Assembly (NCBI GenBank): GCA_016839995.1
Contig: JAEOTD010000014.1
Coordinates: 1 to 23,077 of the forward strand
Length of the DNA: 23,077 nt
Reading direction: 5' to 3'
From: Candidatus Hermodarchaeota archaeon
GTDB lineage: Archaea; Asgardarchaeota; Hermodarchaeia; Hermodarchaeales; Hermodarchaeaceae
The translations under genes and the position numbers were made by a program. Within the stretch, counting starts at the first letter, position 1. Each line of letters begins with the position of its first letter. The notes under the pieces are model-generated. The model did not search any database, was not told the DNA's origin, and saw only the letters and a list, made by a program, of their open reading frames with translations. Below are positions 15,062 to 21,436 of the stretch, piece after piece.

Positions 15062-15634
15062 ATGGAGTTACTTAAAATGAAATGTCCTCATTGTGGTGCA
15101 AACGTCAGTGAATCCGATACATTTTGTTATCAATGCGGTGGTTCACTTGAACAAGCAGAAGCCACAGCAGTGAAACCAACCGTTTCCGAAGTAAAGGCCA
15201 TACCTGCTCCCAGGCCCTTTAGGAGTGGTGTTGACACCTTTAGATTTGCGGGATTTTGGAAACGGTTTGCAGCATGGCTTCTCGACTTCATTATACTAAC
15301 TGTAATCACAATTCCTCTTTCACTTATCGTATTCATCGTTCCTCCATATTTGTCAACCTTTATTTCATGGCCAATTTCGTTGCTAATTGGTGTCTTATAC
15401 TATGGTCTACAGGAAAGCTCAGTTCACCAAGCTACTCTTGGTAAACGGGCATTAGGAATCATTGTCACAAATCTTGAAGGTAGTCGAATCTCCTTCGGTC
15501 GGGCAGCCGGTCGTGAACTGGCGAAAATTCTCTCTGCCCTTATCCTGTTTATTGGTTTCCTGATGATAGGCTTTACCGAGAAGAAACAGGGTTTACATGA
15601 TATGATTGCAGGATGTCTCGTCATCGATCGATAA
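15062..15634 (+). CDS. RDD-family membrane protein with N-terminal zinc ribbon
   Basis: The 190-residue protein starts with a zinc ribbon (CPHCG, Cys8/Cys11; CYQCGG, Cys22/Cys25) and a Pro/Ala-rich linker. The RDD membrane domain follows: FWKRFAAWLLDFIIL (about 65-79), a second segment ending near LLIGVLYYGLQES, and LGKRALGIIVTNLEG. A final hydrophobic part ends in GLHDMIAGCLVIDR. RDD proteins are small integral membrane proteins of mostly unknown, possibly transport, function. The fusion of a zinc ribbon to RDD is common in archaea and Gram-positive bacteria. Its place between two carboxyltransferase genes may be incidental, since it seems to have its own promoter. ATG 15062 is favoured; an internal ATG at 15080 would remove six residues. 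Confidence 0.87.
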   Translation: MELLKMKCPHCGANVSESDTFCYQCGGSLEQAEATAVKPTVSEVKAIPAPRPFRSGVDTFRFAGFWKRFAAWLLDFIILTVITIPLSLIVFIVPPYLSTFISWPISLLIGVLYYGLQESSVHQATLGKRALGIIVTNLEGSRISFGRAAGRELAKILSALILFIGFLMIGFTEKKQGLHDMIAGCLVIDR

Positions 15635-15677
15635 ATGTTCTGACAATCTCCATTTCCTACAATCAGCTCATTGGTTG

Positions 15678-15698
15678 ACTGACCTAGTCTGAGTCAGT
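15678..15698 (+). terminator. weak hairpin downstream of the RDD gene
   Basis: ACTGAC (15678-15683) and GTCAGT (15693-15698) are perfect six-base inverted arms around a nine-base loop, 44 bases past the RDD stop. There is no long T-tract after it, so this is only a candidate transcription end. Confidence 0.25.
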
Positions 15699-15766
15699 AT
15701 CAGTGAGTAGTGGTGGCTATTAGCTATTGGTAGTTAAAGAGTGGACAGACAGAAGACTAAAAACTG

Positions 15767-15791
15767 GGAGATATAATTACCACGTATCTCC
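15767..15791 (+). promoter_or_regulatory. promoter with operator-like palindrome before the 5S-type carboxyltransferase
   Basis: GGAGATA (15767-15773) and TATCTCC (15785-15791) are perfect seven-base inverted arms. The left arm runs into the TATA-like ATATAATTA (15771-15779), about 28-36 bases before the GTG at 15807. Transcription would then begin almost at the start codon, and no Shine-Dalgarno is visible there, so the mRNA may be leaderless. A repressor bound to the palindrome would block the TATA box. A second small stem CACG/CGTG (15781-15796) overlaps it. Confidence 0.45.
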
Positions 15792-15806
15792 TCGTGTATT
15801 GAAATC

Positions 15807-17333
15807 GTGGTGAAAAACCCGATGGTGTCTAAGACTTCCAAGCCAATCAAATTTACAGACACAACCTTTCGTGATGCCCACCAATCCCTTCTCGCGACAC
15901 GTATGCGAACTGAGGATATGTTGCCAATTGCAGAGAAGATGGATCAGGTAGGGTTTAACTCAATGGAGGTCTGGGGTGGTGCTACCTTTGATGCACCATT
16001 ACGTTTCTTGAAAGAAAATCCCTGGGAGCGTCTCCGGCAACTTCGAGCCGTCATCAAGAAAACGAAGTTACAAATGCTGTTACGGGGGCAAAATATTGTC
16101 GGTTACCGCCACTATCCAGACGATACAGTACGAAAATTCGTTGAGTTGGCAGCAAAGAACGGGATTGATATTTTCCGGGTCTTTGATGCATTGAATGACC
16201 CCCGAAATATGAAAACGGCGCTTAAAGCTATTCACAAAGCGGGAGCTCATGCTCAACTCAGCTTCAGTTACACCATTAGTCCTGTTCATAATGTAGAAAC
16301 GTTCGTTGAGCAAGCTAAGAATTTGGAGCAAATGGGGGCGGATTCCATCTGTATTAAAGATATGGCAGGTCTCCTCAGCCCATTTATTGCCCGTGAACTC
16401 GTCACACGTCTTAAAGAAGAGATTAGTGTCCCTATTCAACTGCACTCTCATTATACCTCAGGGATGGCGAGTATGGCGTATCTTGAAGCCATCGAAGCTG
16501 GAGTCGATATTGTAGATACTGCCATTTCTTCACTCTCCCAATCGACCTCCCAACCACCACTGGAAACAATGGTAGCGGTTCTGGAAGGATCACCATGGGA
16601 TTCAAAATTGAACCTTGAACTCCTTTCAGAAATTGCTGCTTATATCCACGATGTCCGGGAACGATACGAAGCCTATGAGTGCGGCATGGTGGGCGTAGAC
16701 ACGAATGTCTTGCAATTCCAGGTTCCTGGGGGAATGATGTCAAACCTCGTGAATCAGCTGCGAGAACAAAATGCCCTCGACCAACTACAACCAGTGCTTG
16801 ATGAGGTTCCACGTGTGCGAAAGGAACTGGGTTATCCTCCACTTGTGACCCCTTCAAGCCAAATTGTTGGAACCCAGGCGACGCTAAATGTGTTACTTGG
16901 CGAACGCTACAAAACAATTCCAGAAGAAGTGAAACAATACGTCCGAGGGTACTATGGGCGACCACCAGCCCAGATTGATCCGAAAATCCAAAAACGCGTT
17001 ATTGGTGACGAGGAGGCCATTACGTGCCGGCCAGCAGATTTGTTAGAGCCCGCAATTCCTAAAGCCCGAAAGGAGTTGAAGGGAATTACCTCGGAAATGG
17101 AAGACATCATTGCCTACATCCTATTCCCTCAACCCGCACTGGAATTCTTTGAATACCGGAAAGAGCAGGCAGCCTTAGAAAAACTAACGCCCGAAGTCCT
17201 GGCAGCAATAACAGCTACACTTCTTGAAACCCAACCAACCCAACCGGAGATGCCAACATTCCGTCGCCCAAACACAGGTGGTACAAATCCCTGGGTGCTC
17301 GCAGGTCGTCGCGAATCTATGGGTTATGACTAA
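15807..17333 (+). CDS. pyruvate/oxaloacetate carboxyltransferase (transcarboxylase 5S / OadA-PycB type) without biotin domain
   Basis: The 508-residue protein has the HMGL-like TIM barrel of biotin-dependent keto-acid carboxyltransferases. It shows FTDTTFRDAHQSLLATRMR (metal-binding Asp23), EVWGGATFDAPLRFL, LRGQNIVGYRHY, the carbamylated-lysine motif CIKDMAG (Lys184), and the metal ligands HSH (His213, His215). A conserved C-terminal PYC-OadA region (about 290-470) follows. It swaps carboxyl groups between carboxybiotin and pyruvate/oxaloacetate. OadA and archaeal PycB usually end in a fused biotin domain. Here the protein stops before it, and a separate carrier is encoded 24 bases downstream, as in transcarboxylase 5S (about 505 residues). 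Start: GTG 15807, with GTG 15810 and ATG 15822 as alternatives. Confidence 0.93.
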   Translation: MVKNPMVSKTSKPIKFTDTTFRDAHQSLLATRMRTEDMLPIAEKMDQVGFNSMEVWGGATFDAPLRFLKENPWERLRQLRAVIKKTKLQMLLRGQNIVGYRHYPDDTVRKFVELAAKNGIDIFRVFDALNDPRNMKTALKAIHKAGAHAQLSFSYTISPVHNVETFVEQAKNLEQMGADSICIKDMAGLLSPFIARELVTRLKEEISVPIQLHSHYTSGMASMAYLEAIEAGVDIVDTAISSLSQSTSQPPLETMVAVLEGSPWDSKLNLELLSEIAAYIHDVRERYEAYECGMVGVDTNVLQFQVPGGMMSNLVNQLREQNALDQLQPVLDEVPRVRKELGYPPLVTPSSQIVGTQATLNVLLGERYKTIPEEVKQYVRGYYGRPPAQIDPKIQKRVIGDEEAITCRPADLLEPAIPKARKELKGITSEMEDIIAYILFPQPALEFFEYRKEQAALEKLTPEVLAAITATLLETQPTQPEMPTFRRPNTGGTNPWVLAGRRESMGYD

Positions 17334-17357
17334 ACACAATGCCGTGGAGGAAACTGA

Positions 17358-17939
17358 GTGACACGCAAATACAAGCTCACCGTCAACAGCACAACCATCG
17401 ATGTGGAAGTTGAAGGTCCCACCAAGGGAATTCTCACTATCACCATCGGTGAAGCCTCTTTTCCGGTTCAGGTAGCAGACGGTGATTCAGCTTCTGGAAA
17501 ATTCACGGTTACCGTCGGTGACATGAAGCATACCATACATCTTACACCAAGCTCTGATTCGACCGATTTCAGTCTCACAGTAGACAAAGAGAGCTATACT
17601 GCTAATCTAAAGGCAGAAATTGATACGATATCTCGGGGAATTCAACCGACTACAATATCCTCAACTCCTTCAACTTATGCCCCCACAACTCCTGCTCCAG
17701 CCCCTGCAATTCGCGAACCAGCAGAGCCTGGAACTGTGACAGCTCCATTGCCTGGACGTGTTCTCGACGTTCGGGTAAAAGAGGGAACCGTGATCAAAAC
17801 AGGGGATGTCTTACTGGTGTTAGAAGCCATGAAAATGGCAAATGAAATTCGCGCACCTCAAGATGGCACTATAGCAAAGGTTCACGTTGAAGCTGGAACG
17901 GCAGTGGAAAAGGGGCAACCCATGATAACCATCCAATAG
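17358..17939 (+). CDS. biotin carboxyl carrier protein (1.3S/BCCP type)
   Basis: The 193-residue protein ends in a complete biotinyl domain (about 125-193). It includes TAPLPGRVLDVRVKEG and the attachment motif EAMKM with biotin on Lys159, then EIRAPQDGTI and VEKGQPMI. A flexible Pro/Thr/Ala linker occupies about 97-123. The first 90 residues are a predicted all-beta region with three similar short units (about 27-40, 50-62, 71-85), each of the form TVxxxxxxxxL. They are reminiscent of the BT-type tethering domains that dock carriers to carboxyltransferases. It would shuttle carboxyl groups between the 5S-like and PccB-like subunits and be biotinylated by the ligase at 9881. Start: GTG 17358, with GGAGG 7 bases upstream. 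Confidence 0.92.
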   Translation: MTRKYKLTVNSTTIDVEVEGPTKGILTITIGEASFPVQVADGDSASGKFTVTVGDMKHTIHLTPSSDSTDFSLTVDKESYTANLKAEIDTISRGIQPTTISSTPSTYAPTTPAPAPAIREPAEPGTVTAPLPGRVLDVRVKEGTVIKTGDVLLVLEAMKMANEIRAPQDGTIAKVHVEAGTAVEKGQPMITIQ

Positions 17940-17976
17940 AACGCATTGCGATTCTAGTAGTTCAGACAAAAGTTGA

Positions 17977-18174
17977 GTGAACCTTGGAGAAGAATTTATT
18001 AGCGAAATTGAGTCACTCCAGATTGGGGTATCGTTACACATGGCTTGCCCAATGTTTGATGCAACAAATAATGTATGCCAACAACTCCAGCGAAACTTTC
18101 CTGAAGGGGCTCGAACTCCCTGTGAGTTCGTCAACGATCCTGCTCAATGTCCCATCTGTATGATGTCCTCGTAA
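17977..18174 (+). CDS. small cysteine-rich hypothetical protein
   Basis: No family is recognised. The 65-residue frame has five cysteines (Cys24, Cys34, Cys49, Cys58, Cys61) with a terminal CPIC pair, so it may bind a metal or an iron-sulfur cluster. The first 20 residues look helical and acidic. The start is uncertain: GTG at 17977 lacks a clear ribosome site, and the first ATG at 18040 would leave a 44-residue protein still holding all five cysteines. It lies 37 bases after the biotin carrier, and a ten-base-pair hairpin overlaps its stop, which argues for a real transcribed 3' end. That it is a gene is likely but not certain. Confidence 0.55.
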   Translation: MNLGEEFISEIESLQIGVSLHMACPMFDATNNVCQQLQRNFPEGARTPCEFVNDPAQCPICMMSS

Positions 18175-18188
18175 TCTTCAGATGGGAC
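18149..18188 (+). terminator. ten-pair hairpin overlapping the end of the small Cys-rich ORF
   Basis: GTCCCATCTG (18149-18158) and CAGATGGGAC (18179-18188) are perfect ten-base inverted arms with a 20-base loop that contains the TAA stop (18172-18174). They are followed by CTGTTTCCTTTTCG. The left arm also encodes the CPIC cysteine pair. It is probably a transcription terminator or 3'-end processing/stability element closing the carboxyltransferase-carrier transcript. Confidence 0.58.
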
Positions 18189-18244
18189 CTGTTTCCTTTT
18201 CGAGCTGTCCTCCTTCCAAGTGAGCGGTAGTTCCATTTCGAATA

Positions 18245-18263
18245 GGCAAGATTGTATATTGCC
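18245..18263 (+). promoter_or_regulatory. TATA box flanked by GGCAA/TTGCC before the second mutase
   Basis: TATATT at 18255-18260 lies between (and partly within) the perfect inverted arms GGCAA (18245-18249) and TTGCC (18259-18263), about 90 bases before the mutase ATG. This would give a leader of about 60 bases. The arrangement, with arms straddling a TATA box, resembles that before the 5S-type gene although the sequences differ. Confidence 0.4.
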
Positions 18264-18347
18264 AAAACCATAAAAACAACAGCGACCTAACTGAACAAGC
18301 AGGAGCCAATTCTCTCCTTCAGTGGCTTCCTGAGAAGGCGCCTCACC

Positions 18348-20024
18348 ATGGTCACGAAAGAAAAGGAAACCGTTTCGAATATGAAACGTGACTGGGAAAC
18401 TACGACCTTAAAGAAGACACTGGACAAGTCTCCAGAACGCCGTGAACGCTTTATCACCACCTCCAGCCGTCCCATAGCCCGTTTATACACGCCCACCGAT
18501 ATTACCGATTTTGACTATGAACAGAGCCTTGGATTCCCTGGTCAATTTCCATATACTCGTGGAGTCTACCCCACGATGTATCGTGGCCGTTTTTGGACCA
18601 TGCGCATGTTTTCAGGGTTTGGTACCGCAGAGCAGACCAACGCACGGTTTCGCTACTTACTCGAACAAGGCCAAACCGGACTGAGTGTGGCATTTCACCT
18701 GCCTACAATTCAAGGGCTTGATTCCGATGATCCCATGTCCAACGGAGAAATCGGAGTTTGTGGAGTAGCCATCGATTCTCTAGCGGATATGGAGATTCTG
18801 TTTTCTAAGATTCCACTTAACAAGGTCACAACCTCCATGACAATTAATGCCCCAGCTGCGGTTCTCCTGTGTTTCTATATTGCTGCAGCAGAAAAACAGG
18901 GTGTTTCGTCCACTCAAATCGGTGGCACCATTCAAAACGATATCTTGAAAGAATATCAAGCGCAAAAAACCTGGATATTCCCCCCAGATCCATCTATGCG
19001 AATTATCACTAACATCTTGGAATTTTGTACAAAGAAAGTCCCGCGCTGGAATACAATCAGCATTAGTGGCTACCACATCCGAGAAGCCGGAGCTACCGCT
19101 GTGCAAGAACTCGCCTTTACTCTTGCTAATGGATTAGCTTATGTTCAAGCAGGAGTCGATGCAGGATTGAAGGTCGATGATTTTGCTCCCCGGCTCTCTT
19201 TCTTCTTTGACAGCCACCTGGACCTGTTCGAGGAAATCGCGAAATTCCGTGCCGCCCGCCGCATCTGGGCACGCGAAATGCAAGAACGATTCCAAGCGAA
19301 GAACCCGCGGTCCTATCTGTTACGATTTCATACTCAAACCGCAGGGGTGAGCTTGACGGCACAACAACCCGAAAACAACATCGTCCGAACCACAATACAA
19401 GCGTTAGCGGCGGTGCTTGGAGGTACCCAGTCACTCCACACCAATTCTATGGACGAAGCTTGGGCACTCCCAACAGAGAAGGCTGCAACTATCGCCTTGC
19501 GAACCCAGCAGATACTCGCCCATGAAAGTGGTGTAGCGAATACTATCGATCCCCTAGGAGGATCGTATTTCATTGAATCGCTGACCAACGAAATGGAGGA
19601 AGAAACCTACAAGTATTTTGATCGAATTGAGAAGCTGGGCGGTGTTGTGGAATCCATCAAAAAGGGCTTCTTCCAGCGAGAAATCGCAGATTCCGCTTTT
19701 CGGTACCAACGAGAAATCGAAGAAACCGACCGCATCATCGTCGGAGTTAATGATTACGTCACAGAAGATATGCTGGAAATTCCTGTCCTGAAAATCGATC
19801 CTGAAGTTGAACGGACACAGTTAGCGCGATTACAGAAGACACGGAAAACGCGTAATAACAAGAAAGTTGACGAAATGCTCAGTCGCTTACAACGTGCTGC
19901 AGAGGGGACAGAGAATTTACTTCCCCATATTCTTGCTGCTGTGCGTGAATACGCAACGGTTGGAGAGATTTGTAACGCATTACGTGATGTGTACGGGGAA
20001 TACCAAGAACCAATCATATTCTAA
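18348..20024 (+). CDS. acyl-CoA mutase catalytic subunit, isobutyryl-CoA mutase-like
   Basis: This 558-residue protein is a close paralogue of the mutase at 6440, with the same split architecture and His243 in SGYHIREAG. The substrate pocket differs. Phe88 in RMFSGFG replaces the mutase Tyr, and Gln206 in QAQKTWIFPP replaces the carboxylate-binding Arg. Phe plus Gln is the established signature of isobutyryl-CoA mutase (IcmA Phe80/Gln198), which interconverts isobutyryl-CoA and n-butyryl-CoA. Ala115 argues against 2-hydroxyisobutyryl-CoA mutase, which has Asp there. His117 stands where the family has Asp (VAFHLPT for VAFDLPT), an odd change of unknown effect. AAGG lies 9 bases before the ATG at 18348. 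The cobalamin subunit follows after 5 bases. Automatic annotation would call it methylmalonyl-CoA mutase. Confidence 0.9.
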   Translation: MVTKEKETVSNMKRDWETTTLKKTLDKSPERRERFITTSSRPIARLYTPTDITDFDYEQSLGFPGQFPYTRGVYPTMYRGRFWTMRMFSGFGTAEQTNARFRYLLEQGQTGLSVAFHLPTIQGLDSDDPMSNGEIGVCGVAIDSLADMEILFSKIPLNKVTTSMTINAPAAVLLCFYIAAAEKQGVSSTQIGGTIQNDILKEYQAQKTWIFPPDPSMRIITNILEFCTKKVPRWNTISISGYHIREAGATAVQELAFTLANGLAYVQAGVDAGLKVDDFAPRLSFFFDSHLDLFEEIAKFRAARRIWAREMQERFQAKNPRSYLLRFHTQTAGVSLTAQQPENNIVRTTIQALAAVLGGTQSLHTNSMDEAWALPTEKAATIALRTQQILAHESGVANTIDPLGGSYFIESLTNEMEEETYKYFDRIEKLGGVVESIKKGFFQREIADSAFRYQREIEETDRIIVGVNDYVTEDMLEIPVLKIDPEVERTQLARLQKTRKTRNNKKVDEMLSRLQRAAEGTENLLPHILAAVREYATVGEICNALRDVYGEYQEPIIF

Positions 20025-20029
20025 CTTAG

Positions 20030-20449
20030 ATGAAAGAGTTGAAATCGATGACTGAAGCCGAACAAAAAATTCGGGTCTTGATTGCCAAACCCGGCTTAGA
20101 CGGTCATGACCGTGGGGCAAAAGTCGTGGCGCGCGCCTTACGAGACGCAGGTTTCGAAGTTATTTACACTGGACTACGACAAACCCCAGAACAGGTAGCT
20201 GAAACCGCACTCCAAGAGGATGTTGACGTAGTAGGGCTTAGTATTTTATCCGGAGCCCATATGCGACTCTTTCCCGAAATCATGAAGCTCCTCAAGGAGC
20301 GGAAAATGAAAGACGTCCTTGTTATTGCAGGGGGCATCATTCCCGAAGATGACGTTAAACCACTCAAGAAACTCGGGATTAAAGCAATTTTTGGTCCGGG
20401 AACCCCAACTGGTGAAATCGTCGAGTTCATTCGCAAACACACCAAATAG
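20030..20449 (+). CDS. mcmB: cobalamin-binding (small) subunit of acyl-CoA mutase
   Basis: The 139-residue protein is the stand-alone B12 domain. KPGLDGHDRGAKVVARALRDAGFEV holds the DxHxxG motif (Asp24, His26, Gly29), where His26 coordinates cobalt in base-off/His-on mode. SILSGAHM (71-78) lines the nucleotide tail pocket, and GGIIPEDD and FGPGT follow. It assembles with a catalytic subunit to form the active mutase. It is the only such gene in the window, directly after the isobutyryl-CoA-mutase-like subunit. It may therefore serve that subunit, the mutase at 6440, or both. Start: ATG 20030 or ATG 20048; neither has a strong ribosome site, so translational coupling to the upstream gene is likely. 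Confidence 0.95.
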   Translation: MKELKSMTEAEQKIRVLIAKPGLDGHDRGAKVVARALRDAGFEVIYTGLRQTPEQVAETALQEDVDVVGLSILSGAHMRLFPEIMKLLKERKMKDVLVIAGGIIPEDDVKPLKKLGIKAIFGPGTPTGEIVEFIRKHTK

Positions 20450-20466
20450 CCGATGGAAGGGGAGTT

Positions 20467-21432
20467 ATGACTCCAGATACAACTGATTTGGTCAAACAGC
20501 TGCTGAAAGGTAATCGCCGTGCAGCTGCTCGTTTAATGACCCTGGCTGAATCATTGTCTCCAGAAGCTCATTCTGCCATTAAGCAGTTGTATCCACATAC
20601 TGGCAAAGCCCATATCATCGGCATTACAGGTCCCCCTGGATCAGGGAAAAGCACCCTTGTTGACAAACTCATTGAACAGTTTCGAAATCAGAAACTGAAA
20701 GTGGGTGTTGTCGCTGTTGACCCCAGCAGCCCGTTCACAGGAGGTGCTCTCCTCGGCGATAGAATTCGAATGAATCGATTCGCCAGCGACCACGATGTCT
20801 TCATACGAAGTATGGGATCCCGGGGCAGTCTTGGTGGACTCGCTTGGGCGACCCATGACATAGTCCACATTTTAGATGCCCTAGGAAAAGACATTATTTT
20901 GGTTGAAACGGTTGGTGCCGGACAGGCCGAGGTTGACATAATTCAATTAGCCGAGACAGTGGTCTTACTTTCCGTCCCTGGATTGGGTGATGACATTCAA
21001 ACAATCAAAGCAGGAATCATGGAAATTGGAAATGTTTTCACAATCAACAAATCTGACCTCGATGGTGCCGATCGTCGCTACGTGGAGATTCAATCTGCCC
21101 TGAACTTGGGGCAAGAAACAAAAGGGTGGCAACCTCCCATCATCAAAGTTGTAGCAACAACTGGTGAGGGGGTCGAAGAACTTACGAAAGCCATTCAGGA
21201 CCATCATAGCTATTTAGTGGAAAGTGGGGAAATTGCTCAAAACCGTGAACAGCGGTGTAGCGCTCAACTTGAAACGATTGTGGAGCATAGTTTCATCCGG
21301 AAGCTGTTTACCGACCCAGAAGAACAGACACTATTTCAGGAACTAGTCAAGGAAGTAAATAGCCGAAAAACCGACCCATATACTGCAGCAGAAAAGCTGA
21401 TTCTCCACCTAATAAAAACCCCGAAAAAATAA
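20467..21432 (+). CDS. meaB: MeaB/ArgK-type GTPase chaperone of acyl-CoA mutase
   Basis: The 321-residue G3E-type GTPase has Walker A GPPGSGKS (55-62), the family stretch VDPSSPFTGGALLGDRIRM (about 84-102), ETVGAGQ (147-153) and the guanine motif NKSD (194-197). A helical C-terminal dimerisation region follows. MeaB proteins (MMAA in humans) gate cofactor loading into B12 mutases and remove damaged cobalamin. A clear AAGGGGAG ribosome site precedes the ATG at 20467. Placement 17 bases after the cobalamin subunit, in one run with the isobutyryl-type catalytic subunit, supports it as that complex's chaperone, analogous to the G-domain fused in IcmF. Confidence 0.95.
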   Translation: MTPDTTDLVKQLLKGNRRAAARLMTLAESLSPEAHSAIKQLYPHTGKAHIIGITGPPGSGKSTLVDKLIEQFRNQKLKVGVVAVDPSSPFTGGALLGDRIRMNRFASDHDVFIRSMGSRGSLGGLAWATHDIVHILDALGKDIILVETVGAGQAEVDIIQLAETVVLLSVPGLGDDIQTIKAGIMEIGNVFTINKSDLDGADRRYVEIQSALNLGQETKGWQPPIIKVVATTGEGVEELTKAIQDHHSYLVESGEIAQNREQRCSAQLETIVEHSFIRKLFTDPEEQTLFQELVKEVNSRKTDPYTAAEKLILHLIKTPKK

Positions 21433-21436
21433 GAGA

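Noticed and set aside
16432..16965. 177-residue minus-strand frame
   Set aside because: It is antisense to the 5S-type carboxyltransferase; no recognisable motif.
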